Source: CAYUYV01 sp964561475 (GTDB lineage: Bacteria > Pseudomonadota > Alphaproteobacteria > JAJFIK01). From it: 64,000 bases of DNA. The stretch is from positions 1 to 64,000 of the forward strand of contig CAZLPU010000024.1 of NCBI GenBank assembly GCA_964561475.1. Direction: 5' to 3'. Position 1 is the stretch's first letter. The number at the start of each line of letters is the position of its first letter. The notes below the pieces were generated by a model. It made no database searches and was not told where the DNA came from. It saw only the letters and a list, made by a program, of their open reading frames with translations. A program made the position numbers and the translations under genes. Of the stretch, positions 44,233 to 54,200 are shown piece by piece.

Positions 44233-45135
44233 ATGATTGACCTGCTGAGCGTATTGGCCGTGGCCGCCTCCGTTGCCGGGTCTGAGCCCGCCACTGCGCC
44301 GGGACCTGACTTTGCCATAACCTACCAGGATCAGGTGCCCCAGGAGGCCCGTACGGGGTTTCAGGCGGCTGCCGACATCTGGTCCGGCTGTCTGGCCAGC
44401 GAGGTGCCCATCAGGATCCATGTGGTGTGGATCGACCGGGGTCCCTCAGGCTTTGCCCAGACCCGTCATGTGCGGGGTGCGGATCATCTTCCGGTGAAGA
44501 ACGCGGATTATCCCGCCTCTCTCGCCAATGCTCTGGCCGGTGTTCGCGACGGGGACAAGGACGACATGAACCTGTTCTTTTCCGCCCGCGTCGCTTGGTA
44601 TTTCGGGCCGGAAGACGGGATCGGCGATGAGGAAAAGGACTTCATCAATGTTGCCCTCCACGAAATCGCCCATGGTCTGGGTATTGAGAGCGCAACGTAC
44701 ATTCCCTGGGAGGGGGAGCCTATTGCATCCCTGGGTCTGCCCAATCCGTGGTCCAATTACTTCACCCTGACATTCGAGCGGGGTCCCCAGGACGGGACGC
44801 CGGTTCTGTACGATACCTTCGTGCGCCTCGCCGACGGCCGGGGTCTGAGAGACTTTGAAAACCCCTCATTGGCCCTGACGAAAGCCCTGGCCAATCCGAC
44901 TCTCCATTTTGCGGGGGAGAACGCGGTCGCCGCCAATGGGGGGTATCCTGTCGGGGTCACGCCCCGCAACATTTCCCACCGGCCCGATCCGTTTCTGGGG
45001 GCCAATCCGATCATGCTCGCCAATAGCGGTGTTGGGGAAACGGTGCGCAGGCCCGATGCGGTGTTGCTGGGCATGCTGGAGGATCTCGGTTGGACCATTA
45101 CAGACCAGTGCAAAACCATCGACGCTCCCGAGTGA
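44233..45135 (+). CDS. Exported zinc metalloprotease-like protein
   Basis: A 300-residue predicted secreted protease: a short hydrophobic N-terminus (LLSVLAVAASVAGSEPA) and the zinc motif HEIAHGLG (His143, His147, Glu144). The third metzincin His position is not His, so the third ligand must lie elsewhere, as in the HExxHGLG group associated with PA-domain proteases. The C-terminus LLGMLEDLGWTI is a common ending of such proteins. AGAGAGA precedes the ATG. Confidence 0.82.
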   Translation: MIDLLSVLAVAASVAGSEPATAPGPDFAITYQDQVPQEARTGFQAAADIWSGCLASEVPIRIHVVWIDRGPSGFAQTRHVRGADHLPVKNADYPASLANALAGVRDGDKDDMNLFFSARVAWYFGPEDGIGDEEKDFINVALHEIAHGLGIESATYIPWEGEPIASLGLPNPWSNYFTLTFERGPQDGTPVLYDTFVRLADGRGLRDFENPSLALTKALANPTLHFAGENAVAANGGYPVGVTPRNISHRPDPFLGANPIMLANSGVGETVRRPDAVLLGMLEDLGWTITDQCKTIDAPE

Positions 45136-45287
45136 CTTGCCGCCTTTGGGCACTTATCCGGGTGTTTCAGTCAACGGAGGCTTATGGGGCAACATGACCG
45201 TATGGAAAGTGTCCTGGCCGCCTTGGGCGCTTATGCTGCATGTGTGATCTTCACGGGGCGCGCGCGCGGCAGCGGGAGGCTTGAACC

Positions 45288-46910
45288 ATGGACCGGAGAC
45301 ATTCTAAAGGCACCACACCAACCGGCATCGCGATGGGGAGGGCCCCCGGACTGACGTCGGTGGTGGTTTCCTTCGTCGCGCTTGTGCTGGGCGCCTGCAC
45401 CTATCACGTGAACAGTTTTGTGGATGCGCCGGACACGGATCCCGGAGACCGGTCCTGCGAAAGCACCGAGCCGGTTCCTGCGGGGTCGCCGCCCACCTGC
45501 ACCCTGCGGGCCGCGATCATGGAGGCGAATGCGGGCGGTTCCCTGAACCGGATCGAGGTGCCCTCGGGCACCTACACTCTGTCCCCGGCCATTCCCGGAG
45601 CAGGCGGACGGCTGACGATCGTCAACCCCATCCATATCCAGGGATCCGGCGCCGGGCAGACTGTGATCGACGGACAGAACCAGACCGGCATTTTCGAGAT
45701 CGACAGTGCGGACGTGACCGTCAAACATCTGACCGTCCGTGACGGGAACGATCAAGGAGGCACTGGGTTCCTGATCCGTGCCGGGAGCGATGTCAAACTC
45801 TATGGGGTCGAGGCGTTCAGCAATACCAGTTTCACCGGGGGCGGGGGGCTCTGGGTCGAGGATGGTGCCACAGTGCGCATGTGGCGCAGTGGGATCACCG
45901 GCAACAATGGCGCCCAGGCCGGCGGGATCTATAACGCGGGGACATTATGGATCTATGACTCGAGCGTCACGGGCAATTCGTCCACCAGGGCCGGAGGCAT
46001 CCAGAACGCCTCAACGGGGGCTTTGAATTTGCGCAATGTAACCCTGGCCGGAAACATGATTGTCAGTTCCAGTAGCGGAACGGGCGGTCTCTACAACGGG
46101 AATTTCGCGGTTCTGAACAATGTGACGGTGACGGACAATACGGGCGCAGGCACGAACCCGTCGAGTTTCCGGGGCGGTGGGATCCAGACCGGATCCGGCG
46201 ATATCTCGGTGGTCCGCAACAGCATCATCGCGGGCAATTCCGGAAGCGGCGGCCCCGATGATTGTGCGGGCGACCTCGCCAGTGGGAGCCGCCATAACCT
46301 GATCGGTGATGCCGGCGGCTGCGGCCTGCCCGCTCTGCTGACCGGTTACATTCTCAATCAGCCGCCTCTGCTCGGGGTTCTGGTGGATGTGAGCGGCAGC
46401 CCGGCGAAATTCTATCCCCTCGGCGGGGGGCTCGCGGAAAGTGCCGGCTATCCGTTCCCGCCACCGGCGGCGGACGGTTGCGAGGACCGGGACATTCTCG
46501 GTGTGCCCCGCCATCAGGATTCCGATGATTGCGATCTGGGTGCGGCCCAGACGTTCAACCAGGTCGGGGGCGTGACCGGCTTCATGCTGGTGGATGCGGA
46601 CGCGGATACGGATATCAGGCCCTTGCGCCATCAGGATACGATCTACCGAAACGCGCTCCCGCCGAACCTGGCCATCCGTGCGGTGACCAATGGTCCGGTG
46701 GAGAGTGTGGTGTTCGATTTCGATGGCACCACCGGCTACCGCACGGAAAATAACGCGCCCTTCTCCCTGGGCGGCGACACGGACGGTGACCACGCCCCTC
46801 TGCCGCTTTCCGGCAAGGAATACAACCTGACCGCTACCGCGTATGCCGCTGAAAACGGCACCGGCACAAAAGGCGCTGTGCGGACCATTACGTTCTGGGT
46901 GGGGAGATAG
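45288..46910 (+). CDS. Lipoprotein with right-handed parallel beta-helix (CSLREA-like)
   Basis: 540 residues. The signal peptide ends in a lipobox-like VLGACTY. Next is a CSLREA-type opening (CTLRAAIMEANAG), then beta-helix turns rich in Asn and Gly (TLWIYDSSVTGNSSTRAGGIQN, LNNVTVTDNTGAG, VRNSIIAGNSG) typical of right-handed parallel beta-helix surface proteins. The C-terminal ~130 residues form a separate beta-sandwich-like domain (DTDIRPLRHQDTIYRNALPP). The role may be adhesion or polysaccharide binding, but this is inference. GGGAGG precedes the ATG. Confidence 0.85.
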   Translation: MDRRHSKGTTPTGIAMGRAPGLTSVVVSFVALVLGACTYHVNSFVDAPDTDPGDRSCESTEPVPAGSPPTCTLRAAIMEANAGGSLNRIEVPSGTYTLSPAIPGAGGRLTIVNPIHIQGSGAGQTVIDGQNQTGIFEIDSADVTVKHLTVRDGNDQGGTGFLIRAGSDVKLYGVEAFSNTSFTGGGGLWVEDGATVRMWRSGITGNNGAQAGGIYNAGTLWIYDSSVTGNSSTRAGGIQNASTGALNLRNVTLAGNMIVSSSSGTGGLYNGNFAVLNNVTVTDNTGAGTNPSSFRGGGIQTGSGDISVVRNSIIAGNSGSGGPDDCAGDLASGSRHNLIGDAGGCGLPALLTGYILNQPPLLGVLVDVSGSPAKFYPLGGGLAESAGYPFPPPAADGCEDRDILGVPRHQDSDDCDLGAAQTFNQVGGVTGFMLVDADADTDIRPLRHQDTIYRNALPPNLAIRAVTNGPVESVVFDFDGTTGYRTENNAPFSLGGDTDGDHAPLPLSGKEYNLTATAYAAENGTGTKGAVRTITFWVGR

Positions 46911-46912
46911 AT

Positions 46913-47596
46913 ATGGCTTTCACTCTGCATGAGGAGGGCAATGTCAGTATTCTTGCCCTGGACCGTCCGCCTTTGAACCTTTTGGGCCTTGATGAGGTGA
47001 AAGCCTTGTCGGCGGCCTTCCTGGCCCATGATCGGGCAAAGCCTCTGGTGCTCACCGGTGCGGGTTCCGTCTTTTCCGCCGGCGTCGACGCCAAGGCTTT
47101 CGCCGCCTATTCCCCTGAGCAACGGGTGGAACTGGCCCGGGAGATCACACTCATGACGGCGCGGCTGCTGGCGATTCCGGGACCGGTCGTGGCGGCTGTT
47201 CCCGGCCATGCCATGGGTGGCGGTTTCGTTCTGCCCCTGTGTGCCGATTATCGGCTCGTCGCCGGGCGACCGGATATCCGCTTCGGGCTCACGGAGGCGA
47301 GGGCGGGTGTTCCCTTCCCCTCCGGTCCTTCCGTCATTGTGCGTCATGAAGTGCCTGAGCCCCTGCTGCGGTTCATGACCCTTTCGAGCGGGCTCATTCC
47401 GCTGGAAGATCTGATCAGTGCCCGTATTTTTGACGAACAGTGTGCGCCCGAGGAATTGACCGGGCTTGCGGTCGAGCGGGCCAAGACGCTGGCATCCCAG
47501 CCCGCATTCGCAGCGGTCAAATGGCAGATGCGCGGCCAAATGGCCGAAGCCGTCCGGGCCTGCGCGGACACGGGAGAGGAATGGGGCTTTACCTGA
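46913..47596 (+). CDS. Short enoyl-CoA hydratase/isomerase family protein
   Basis: Crotonase-fold protein, 227 residues, a short form. SAGVDAKAF and GHAMGGGFVLPLCADYRL provide the CoA-binding oxyanion loop. The first catalytic Glu of hydratases (in the LTEARAG region, FGLTEARAGVP) is present, but the second position is not obvious, so isomerase or another crotonase reaction is possible. It starts 2 bp after the stop of the beta-helix gene, so translation is probably coupled despite the unrelated roles. Confidence 0.88.
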   Translation: MAFTLHEEGNVSILALDRPPLNLLGLDEVKALSAAFLAHDRAKPLVLTGAGSVFSAGVDAKAFAAYSPEQRVELAREITLMTARLLAIPGPVVAAVPGHAMGGGFVLPLCADYRLVAGRPDIRFGLTEARAGVPFPSGPSVIVRHEVPEPLLRFMTLSSGLIPLEDLISARIFDEQCAPEELTGLAVERAKTLASQPAFAAVKWQMRGQMAEAVRACADTGEEWGFT

Positions 47597-47849
47597 CCCA
47601 AACGGGCAACACCTCAGACCGAAAGTCCGTAACCGTTTGTGGTGATCTGCGGCCAAAACGGGACCGGTGCTGCGTGGCAAAAGCGCCATTCCGGCGGAAA
47701 TTCATCATCTCCCCTCCCGCTGTCACCGTTGCCATCCCGGCCACGCTCTCCCCACAGGAAAGAATGACTGGAAAGCCGTGTCCTCGACAAAGACACGGGC
47801 GGCCTCGACGGGTTACGCTGCTTGGTGGACCCAAAGGGGCGGATTCGCC

Positions 47850-49211
47850 TCAATCGATGACATGCCACCGGGTCTGGCGTCCGGCGAGATAGTGCACGGT
47901 CTCGCCATCGAAGCAGGCGCTTTGCTCCAGTTTCATTTGCACAAGCTGTCCGTTCCAGGAGGGGACCGGCGCCTTGATGTTGCCCTCGATGGCGTAGCAG
48001 GTATCGGTGTGGACCGGCCAGTCACCCCGGACCGGGGTTTCCCCCTGATTGTCCCACATGCCGATGGTGGGGCCGGGGGCATGGCCGAAAAAGCCGATGG
48101 GGTGGGTGTAGACGCTGCAATTCATCCGTTCCTTGTCACATTTCTGGCGGGTGCTGGACAGGACCTCGTTGCCGGTCCGGCCCACCTGGAAAGAGGTGGT
48201 CAGATGATCCTGCCAGCGGTTGCCGATCACCATGGCCTGTTGCAGGTCCTCGGGCACGCCGGCCTCGCCCAGGCGCAGGACATACCCCATTTCCTGAGTA
48301 TCCGTACACAGCTTGAAATAGCAGATGCCCACATCCGTGTGCAGCACATCCCCCCGCCGGATCACGCCGGCCTCGCCGCAAAAGGGCTGATCCGCCTCAC
48401 AGGTGAGCCCCTCGCGCTGGATGTTTACATAGGGCATGAACCAGGGGGCGAGGTTGAGATCCTCGAAGCGCTGGCGCAGATACCAGGCCACATCCTGGGT
48501 GGTGGTCACCCCCGGCGTGATCACCCGGCTGGAAAACGCCTCGCCGATCACCATGCGGGCGAGGCCCACAACATGGCCGTAGACCTCCATTTCCCGTTGT
48601 GTGCGCGTCTCGGCCCAGCGGACCACGAGGTCTTCCGCCGATGTGAGCCGGTCGCGATACTCCGGGGGCAGAACGGCTTCGAGTCGTTTGAATAAGGCGT
48701 GGGACAGGCCATCGGCCACGGGCCAGTCATGGGAGATATTGATCCCGATGCGGCGGGGGTTCTTTTCAACGATCAGCCGACCGAGCGCCTCCCACTGGGC
48801 GTCCAGATCGCCCCCTTCCCACGCGACCTGATAGGGCTCGCCCAGGGGGTAGCGGTTGACGGTGAGCCGGTCGAACCCCTCGCCATGGCGGTGGAACATC
48901 AAGATGGTGGTGCGCCGGGCGGCAAAAGAGGGCTGGGGCACCAGGGTGAAATAGACCGGATCCTCCGCGTACTCCCGATTGATCACCAGCCACATGTCGA
49001 TGCCGGTCTCGTCCATCAGCGCGGGCAGCAGTGTTTCCAGCCGCTCCCGCACCATCCCATTCTCCGCACCGGGCCGATCCCGAAAGGCCAGCACCGCCCG
49101 CTCCCCCTCAATGACCCGCCCCTGATCATCGGCCAGAGCGATATCGGAGGCGGTAAGAAATGCTGTGGCGACCAGAGACAGCAACCCCGCTGCCAGACGA
49201 TTGAAATGCAT
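47850..49211 (-). CDS. Exported M24-family (Xaa-Pro-type) metallopeptidase
   Basis: Pita-bread-fold aminopeptidase family member with a signal peptide (LLSLVATAFLTASDIALA). The N-terminal creatinase-like domain has DMWLVINREYAEDPVYFTL. The catalytic domain shows GDVLHTDVGI with the first metal Asp pair, IGFFGHAPGPTIGMWD with the metal-site His, and YAIEGNI / QMKLEQSA with the two Glu ligands. ~453 residues. The ATG at 49209-49211 is preferred over the GTG at 49220. It is the last ordinary chromosomal gene before the atypical island. Confidence 0.88.
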   Translation of the reverse strand: MHFNRLAAGLLSLVATAFLTASDIALADDQGRVIEGERAVLAFRDRPGAENGMVRERLETLLPALMDETGIDMWLVINREYAEDPVYFTLVPQPSFAARRTTILMFHRHGEGFDRLTVNRYPLGEPYQVAWEGGDLDAQWEALGRLIVEKNPRRIGINISHDWPVADGLSHALFKRLEAVLPPEYRDRLTSAEDLVVRWAETRTQREMEVYGHVVGLARMVIGEAFSSRVITPGVTTTQDVAWYLRQRFEDLNLAPWFMPYVNIQREGLTCEADQPFCGEAGVIRRGDVLHTDVGICYFKLCTDTQEMGYVLRLGEAGVPEDLQQAMVIGNRWQDHLTTSFQVGRTGNEVLSSTRQKCDKERMNCSVYTHPIGFFGHAPGPTIGMWDNQGETPVRGDWPVHTDTCYAIEGNIKAPVPSWNGQLVQMKLEQSACFDGETVHYLAGRQTRWHVID

Positions 49212-49547
49212 GATGCCCACCCATGATGTTTGCTAACCACCAAGCCTGCCGCGCCGGAACCCAAATGTCGATCCTGCCGAGGTGTCCGACGGCAGCTTGC
49301 TCAGAGCGGGCGCATTGCGGGCGCGGTTCCAGGTGCGAGAGAGACAGTCTTCCCCGTCGAGCGTGCTTCCGAAATGACTATTAGAAGGGCATGCGGGAAT
49401 ACAAAACACGCGCAATCTTAGGTGTGCGCAGGGTTGTGGCGTCGTTAGATAATGCAACATTTCTCTTGTTTTTCCACTGTTGTCCGGCGCACAGTCCCGA
49501 GGGTTACCGTTTGGTTAATTCTGGTTTCGAGCCGAAAGAGGAAAAAG
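49212..49547. other. Left border of the atypical island
   Basis: No gene. Composition turns more AT-rich from about 49370. GAGCGGGCG at 49304-49312 equals nine bases at the 3' end of the tRNA-Gly gene (54736-54744). This could be a worn attachment-site relic or chance. No integrase gene is present. Confidence 0.3.
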
Positions 49548-50570
49548 ATGGCCAGGCATACTGTCGGTCGCGACGGGGCGGCCCGAACGCCGCTCTTATG
49601 GGTCGATGGGACGGACCAGGACCTGACGTGGAAGGCAGAGGCCAGTGGCTTTGTTCCGCTTTGGCTTGATCTCAAGACCGGCGCTTTCCCCTCTCCCATA
49701 GCATTCCCTCAACTTGTGACTGCCCTCGTCTCCCAGACATGGCGACAGCTCAATTCCAAGGATACGGACGGGCCAATCCTCTGCGCTCCCGGCGGTCGGC
49801 GCGTGCTGTCCGCGAGCGATGTGATCGATCGTTTGGCCCTGTCCGAGCCCGCCCATGCCCGGCGTTTGCGTGGGTTGATGTGGGTGAGCCATCAGAGTGA
49901 TCTGCCGGCCTTTATGAATGCCAACGGTTCATATCGCGATTGGATCTGGGCATGCAGTATTTGTCATCACTGTTGGAATTGGGACAGGCCATTCATCCTC
50001 CTGGTTCGTGTGCCGCATCATATAACGGGTCCGGAACAATCTGCATTTGAAGACGCCGTGCTTGCCCTCTCGGACGCAGGGGCATTTCCTGTCTGGATCG
50101 TTGCGGATCAGGACGTAGATTTCAGCCGTGTACCTCGCGTTGTTTTGCAGAATGAGACCGGGACATCCAGGCCGGCTACGGATCCGCCGAAGCAACCCCG
50201 CACCACCCCGGTGTCGGGTCAGCCCCATGCGGCGAGCCTGGTTGAAAAACGCGTGGAGGCTGCGTTAAAGCGCTGGGATTGGGCTTGGGGGCGGGCCTGG
50301 AACCAATCCATGGTCGTTGGCCCTTATGCACGACAGATCTGTGTCGACTTGATCTGGAAGGCTGAGCGGGTCGTGGTGGAATTCGACGGACGAGAACATA
50401 GGCATGCTGATTCACATCAGGCCGACCGTGAGCGTGACCGGTTGCTTCAACTGGATGGGTACAAAGTATTTCGGTTCACAAACCAAGATGTCGACAACGA
50501 CCTTGAGATGGTTTGTACACAAATGGAACTTGGTGTCTGCGGCGCGCGGCGGGGCGCGCAGGAGGGCTGA
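49548..50570 (+). CDS. DUF559-type PD-(D/E)XK nuclease with unknown N-terminal domain
   Basis: 340 residues. The C-terminal ~105 residues are a DUF559/Vsr-like endonuclease fold: SLVEKRVEAAL helix, ICVDLIWKAERVVVEFDGREHR with Asp267, Glu278 and Asp280 as active-site candidates, then QADRERDRLLQLDGYKVFRFT. The N-terminal ~225 residues match nothing I know; CSICHHCWNW contains a CxxC that might bind metal. A Pro/Thr-rich hinge (TGTSRPATDPPKQPRTTP) joins the halves. AAAGAGG precedes the ATG. It is the first gene of a three-gene operon, with the next gene 5 bp downstream. Confidence 0.8.
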   Translation: MARHTVGRDGAARTPLLWVDGTDQDLTWKAEASGFVPLWLDLKTGAFPSPIAFPQLVTALVSQTWRQLNSKDTDGPILCAPGGRRVLSASDVIDRLALSEPAHARRLRGLMWVSHQSDLPAFMNANGSYRDWIWACSICHHCWNWDRPFILLVRVPHHITGPEQSAFEDAVLALSDAGAFPVWIVADQDVDFSRVPRVVLQNETGTSRPATDPPKQPRTTPVSGQPHAASLVEKRVEAALKRWDWAWGRAWNQSMVVGPYARQICVDLIWKAERVVVEFDGREHRHADSHQADRERDRLLQLDGYKVFRFTNQDVDNDLEMVCTQMELGVCGARRGAQEG

Positions 50571-50575
50571 AGAGT

Positions 50576-51253
50576 ATGACCTACGGTATCCCCCAGATTT
50601 CGGCGCTTATCGTGCTTGCGGCGAGGCGTGGCCAAATCACCAACCCTGAACTCAAGAACACCTATCATGTCACACTCAGTCTGGCGCACCGAAAGAAGTT
50701 GATCAGCGACGGAATGATCTCCGAGAACAAGGTCGGCCCGCGCATAGTATATACACTGACGGATTCTGGGTGGGCGCATGTGGAAAAATACACATCGCCC
50801 ACAGAGCCGCCGCCGAAACCCAACCGGGGTGGCGCTCTGTACGGGGCTGTTCTTGCCTTGGCGCAAACCCTGTATGAGCCTGCGCGGTCCGCGGGGACGC
50901 TACGGGTCCATCTGACAGAGCGTCCTGACACGGATGGACGCCAATCCGAACAGGGCCAAAGAGAGCGTGATGAGCAGCCCGGAGCATCCTTGGACAGTGA
51001 TGCGCGGGTCGCCGTCCGGCATGCTTACCGGTCCCTTGCGCGCCATTCACGGGGATGGGTGCATTTGCGTGACTTGCGCCCTGAATTGGCCTCCTGGTCC
51101 CGCGCTGACATCGACGCGGCGTTGCTTGCCATGCAGGAGGACGGTGAGGTTGTCCTAAGCCCAAATGATGATGGCAGTGCGCTCACCGACGCGGATCGCG
51201 AGGCGGCGCTGCGCTTTGGAATCAGTGACTTGCATATGATGTCGATGAGGTAG
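50576..51253 (+). CDS. Winged-helix protein of the island operon
   Basis: 225 residues, no clear family name. The N-terminal ~65 residues fit a winged helix-turn-helix (ISALIVLAARRGQITNPELK, KLISDGMISENKVGPRIVYTLTDSGWAHV). The C-terminal ~70 residues look like a second one (GWVHLRDLRPELASWSRADIDAALLAMQEDGEVVL, like a replication/segregation wing). A Gln/Glu-rich linker lies between. GGAGG is 10 bp before the ATG. Its stop overlaps or abuts the start of the ATPase gene, so the pair is coupled. It could be a DNA-binding adaptor or the operon's regulator. Confidence 0.7.
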   Translation: MTYGIPQISALIVLAARRGQITNPELKNTYHVTLSLAHRKKLISDGMISENKVGPRIVYTLTDSGWAHVEKYTSPTEPPPKPNRGGALYGAVLALAQTLYEPARSAGTLRVHLTERPDTDGRQSEQGQRERDEQPGASLDSDARVAVRHAYRSLARHSRGWVHLRDLRPELASWSRADIDAALLAMQEDGEVVLSPNDDGSALTDADREAALRFGISDLHMMSMR

Positions 51254-51255
51254 TG

Positions 51256-54200
51256 ATGACAAGGGAAGCCGAACTCCGGGCCCTCCAGGCGGTGAACCTG
51301 CAGGCTTTTATCAGCCGGTCCGATGTGTGGTCGGACGACCTGGTCCATATTGATGAAATCAATCGGGATGTCTTCGACGAGGTGATGGGCCTTTTCGCGC
51401 GAATGCGCCTCGACGGGCGTACACGGAACCCCGTCATTCAAGGTCAGCGCGGCTCTGGGAAATCTCACCTGTTGGGCTGTTTGCGTCGCGAAATCATCGG
51501 TTATGATCACCTCTTCATCCTTGTAGAGATGGATGCGGCCGATCGATTTTGGGAGGTGATCGTCCAGTCCTATCTGGCATCTCTGTTCCGCTCAACAGGG
51601 GACAACCCCAGTCAGTTTGAGAGCTTGATCAAGGCACTCCTGGCAAAACTCGATATTCCCGAGGGTCACCGGGATGCCATGTTGAATGGTGACTTTTTTG
51701 AAGTTGTGATCAGGCGGGTGCGCACGGCAATCCATCGTCAGGTGGGCCGCGGGACAACGGACCGGGTGACCTCGGATATCGGGCTTGCGCTGCTTCTCCA
51801 TCTCTCGAATGATGATGTGGCCGTCTCTGTGGCAGCCAATCTGCTCCGTGGTGCTACATTTCCTGCGAATACCGGGCGTGCGTATGGTCTCCGGTCGGAC
51901 TATATCGCGCCACGGGAGACGTTGCGTGCGCTCCATCGGCTGTTCACATTTGCCGGGAAGATGACTTTGGTTGCTTTTGATCAGATGGATTGGCTGCACA
52001 GCTTGCCCGGCGCAAACAGCGGAGATGGCGCGCAAAACGGACTGAATGAATTTGCCAATGCACTTATGGAGTTTGCGGACGATTGTGCGGACCAGTCCAT
52101 CAGTGTTTTGCCAATCGTTTCATGCCTGCCAACCACATGGGACCTGATCGAAACCCGCGCCCTATCCCCGGCGCAGGACCGGTTCCCATCACGCTATTCC
52201 CTCCGCTTTTTGCCGTCTGCGCAAGCGGGAGAAAAGTTGGTCGGGGCTTATCTCAAAACCGCCTACGACCAGGTCGATTTTCGCCCGTCCTATCCCACTT
52301 GGCCGTTCTTGCCAGAAGCCTTTGCGCGCGCACCCCAACTGACAACCCGCCAGTTGATCAATCTGACGAATGAACATATCCGGCGTATGCGACAGGCCGG
52401 GCAAATCACGGAAGTTTCTGACCTTGCAGAGGGGGATCGGAGTCCGCCAGATCCTGGGACGGAGAGTGCACAGCCCGAGATGCCGCCTGGACCCGTTGGT
52501 CCTGACCCTCAACAGGCAACCGAACTCGACAAACGTTTTGCCGCGTATCGAAAGCGGGCAACGGTCCCCGACGTGTCCGACCCAAAGATGCTGGACTTGG
52601 CCTTGACACCCCTCATCCAAGCAGGATTGCAGGCGTTCTCCATTGAGACGGACACTGCCGAGTGCCGTCCTGATAGTCTGCCAACCTCCTTGAAAAACCC
52701 AGATCTGCATGGACGTCTGAGGCAAGAAATCGATCCAGAGACGGAGAGAGAAATTCACTGGTGCTTTCGTTCAATTGAGCAAGATCATGCGAGGTCGGTT
52801 CAGACGCGGCTCAGGGGCGCTCGCACTCGGGCAAATGTCGGACCGATGCGGCATTTGATCGTGATGCGGAATGCGGACTGGCCACGCGGTGCGGTGAGTC
52901 AACGTGTGCTGGCAGAGTTTCGAGAGGAAGGGGGGCAACTGGTTCCTCTGCTTGAAGAGGATCTGCGGACATTCGCGGCATTGCAGCAGCTTTTTGCCGA
53001 ACAACCTTTGGGCCTGGACGGCTGGCTACGGGCACGGCGCCCCGCAAGTCAGACCGCGCTCTTGAAACTGATCAAACTCGAAGGAGCGGTACATCAGCCT
53101 GCCGATCCAAAGGCGGAGAACACATCCGGCGGCAAACAAAAATCCGTGGCAGCGGAGAACAAAGCAGTGGGCGGAGAACCTCCGGTGGATCGAACAGACG
53201 TCCATGTACCGGAAGATCACATCCTTCTGGGCAAGTCTATGGTGACCGGTGTGGGGGTCACCCTCCCCATTGAAGATCTGCGCCGCCATATGGTGATTTT
53301 CGCCGGATCTGGTTCAGGCAAGACCGTCCTCATTCGGCGGATCGTCGAGGAATGTGCGCGCAAAGGCGTCTCGTCGATCGTGCTGGATCCTAACAACGAT
53401 CTCGCGCGCCTTGGCAGTGCGGTTCAGGAAGCACCCAGCGGCTGGTGGGAAGGCGATGCTGAGCGCGCCGAGGCCTACCACCGGGATACGGATGTGGCGG
53501 TCTGGACGCCGCGCCTGCCATCAGGCCGCGCGCTGAGTTTCGCCCCCTTGCCCGATCTCAGCCCACTTCTTGGCAATCAGGAAGAATTGGCGCTCGCGCT
53601 CGATAACATTGTGTCGGTTCTGGCCCCCCGGTCCGGGTTGCCGGTGGGCGGGCGCAAAAAAGAACTTGGGCGTGCGGTGTTGAAGGAGACCCTGCGCAGC
53701 TTCGTGTTGGTCGGAGGCAAGGACCTTAGGACGTATATTGACTATCTCATGGACCTGCCCGAGGGTGTGAGCCAGTTGCCGCAAGCCGGTACTCTGGCCC
53801 CTGAAATGGGTGAGTGCCTTCTTGCTGCCACCGTGAATGATCCCTTGTTCGGCGGCGAGGGCAGCGCGACCGATCCGGGCCTGCTGCTCACGCCGCCTGA
53901 GGGCAAGAAGGCACGAATCTCCGTGATCAGCATGGCCGGTCTGCCTAATCTGGACCAACAGCAGAATTTTGTAGCCCAGCTTCAGATGGATCTGTTCGCC
54001 TGGTTCAAGCGCCATCCTGCCGGGGACAAACATCTGGGCGGTCTGTTGATCATGGATGAGGCGCAGAACTTCGCACCGGGCGTTGGCACAACGCCAAGCA
54101 CGGACAGCACGACGATGCTTGCGGCGCAGGCAAGAAAATTCGGCCTTGGACTGATTTTTGCGACCCAGGCCCCTAAGGGCCTGCACAATAGGATCCCCGG

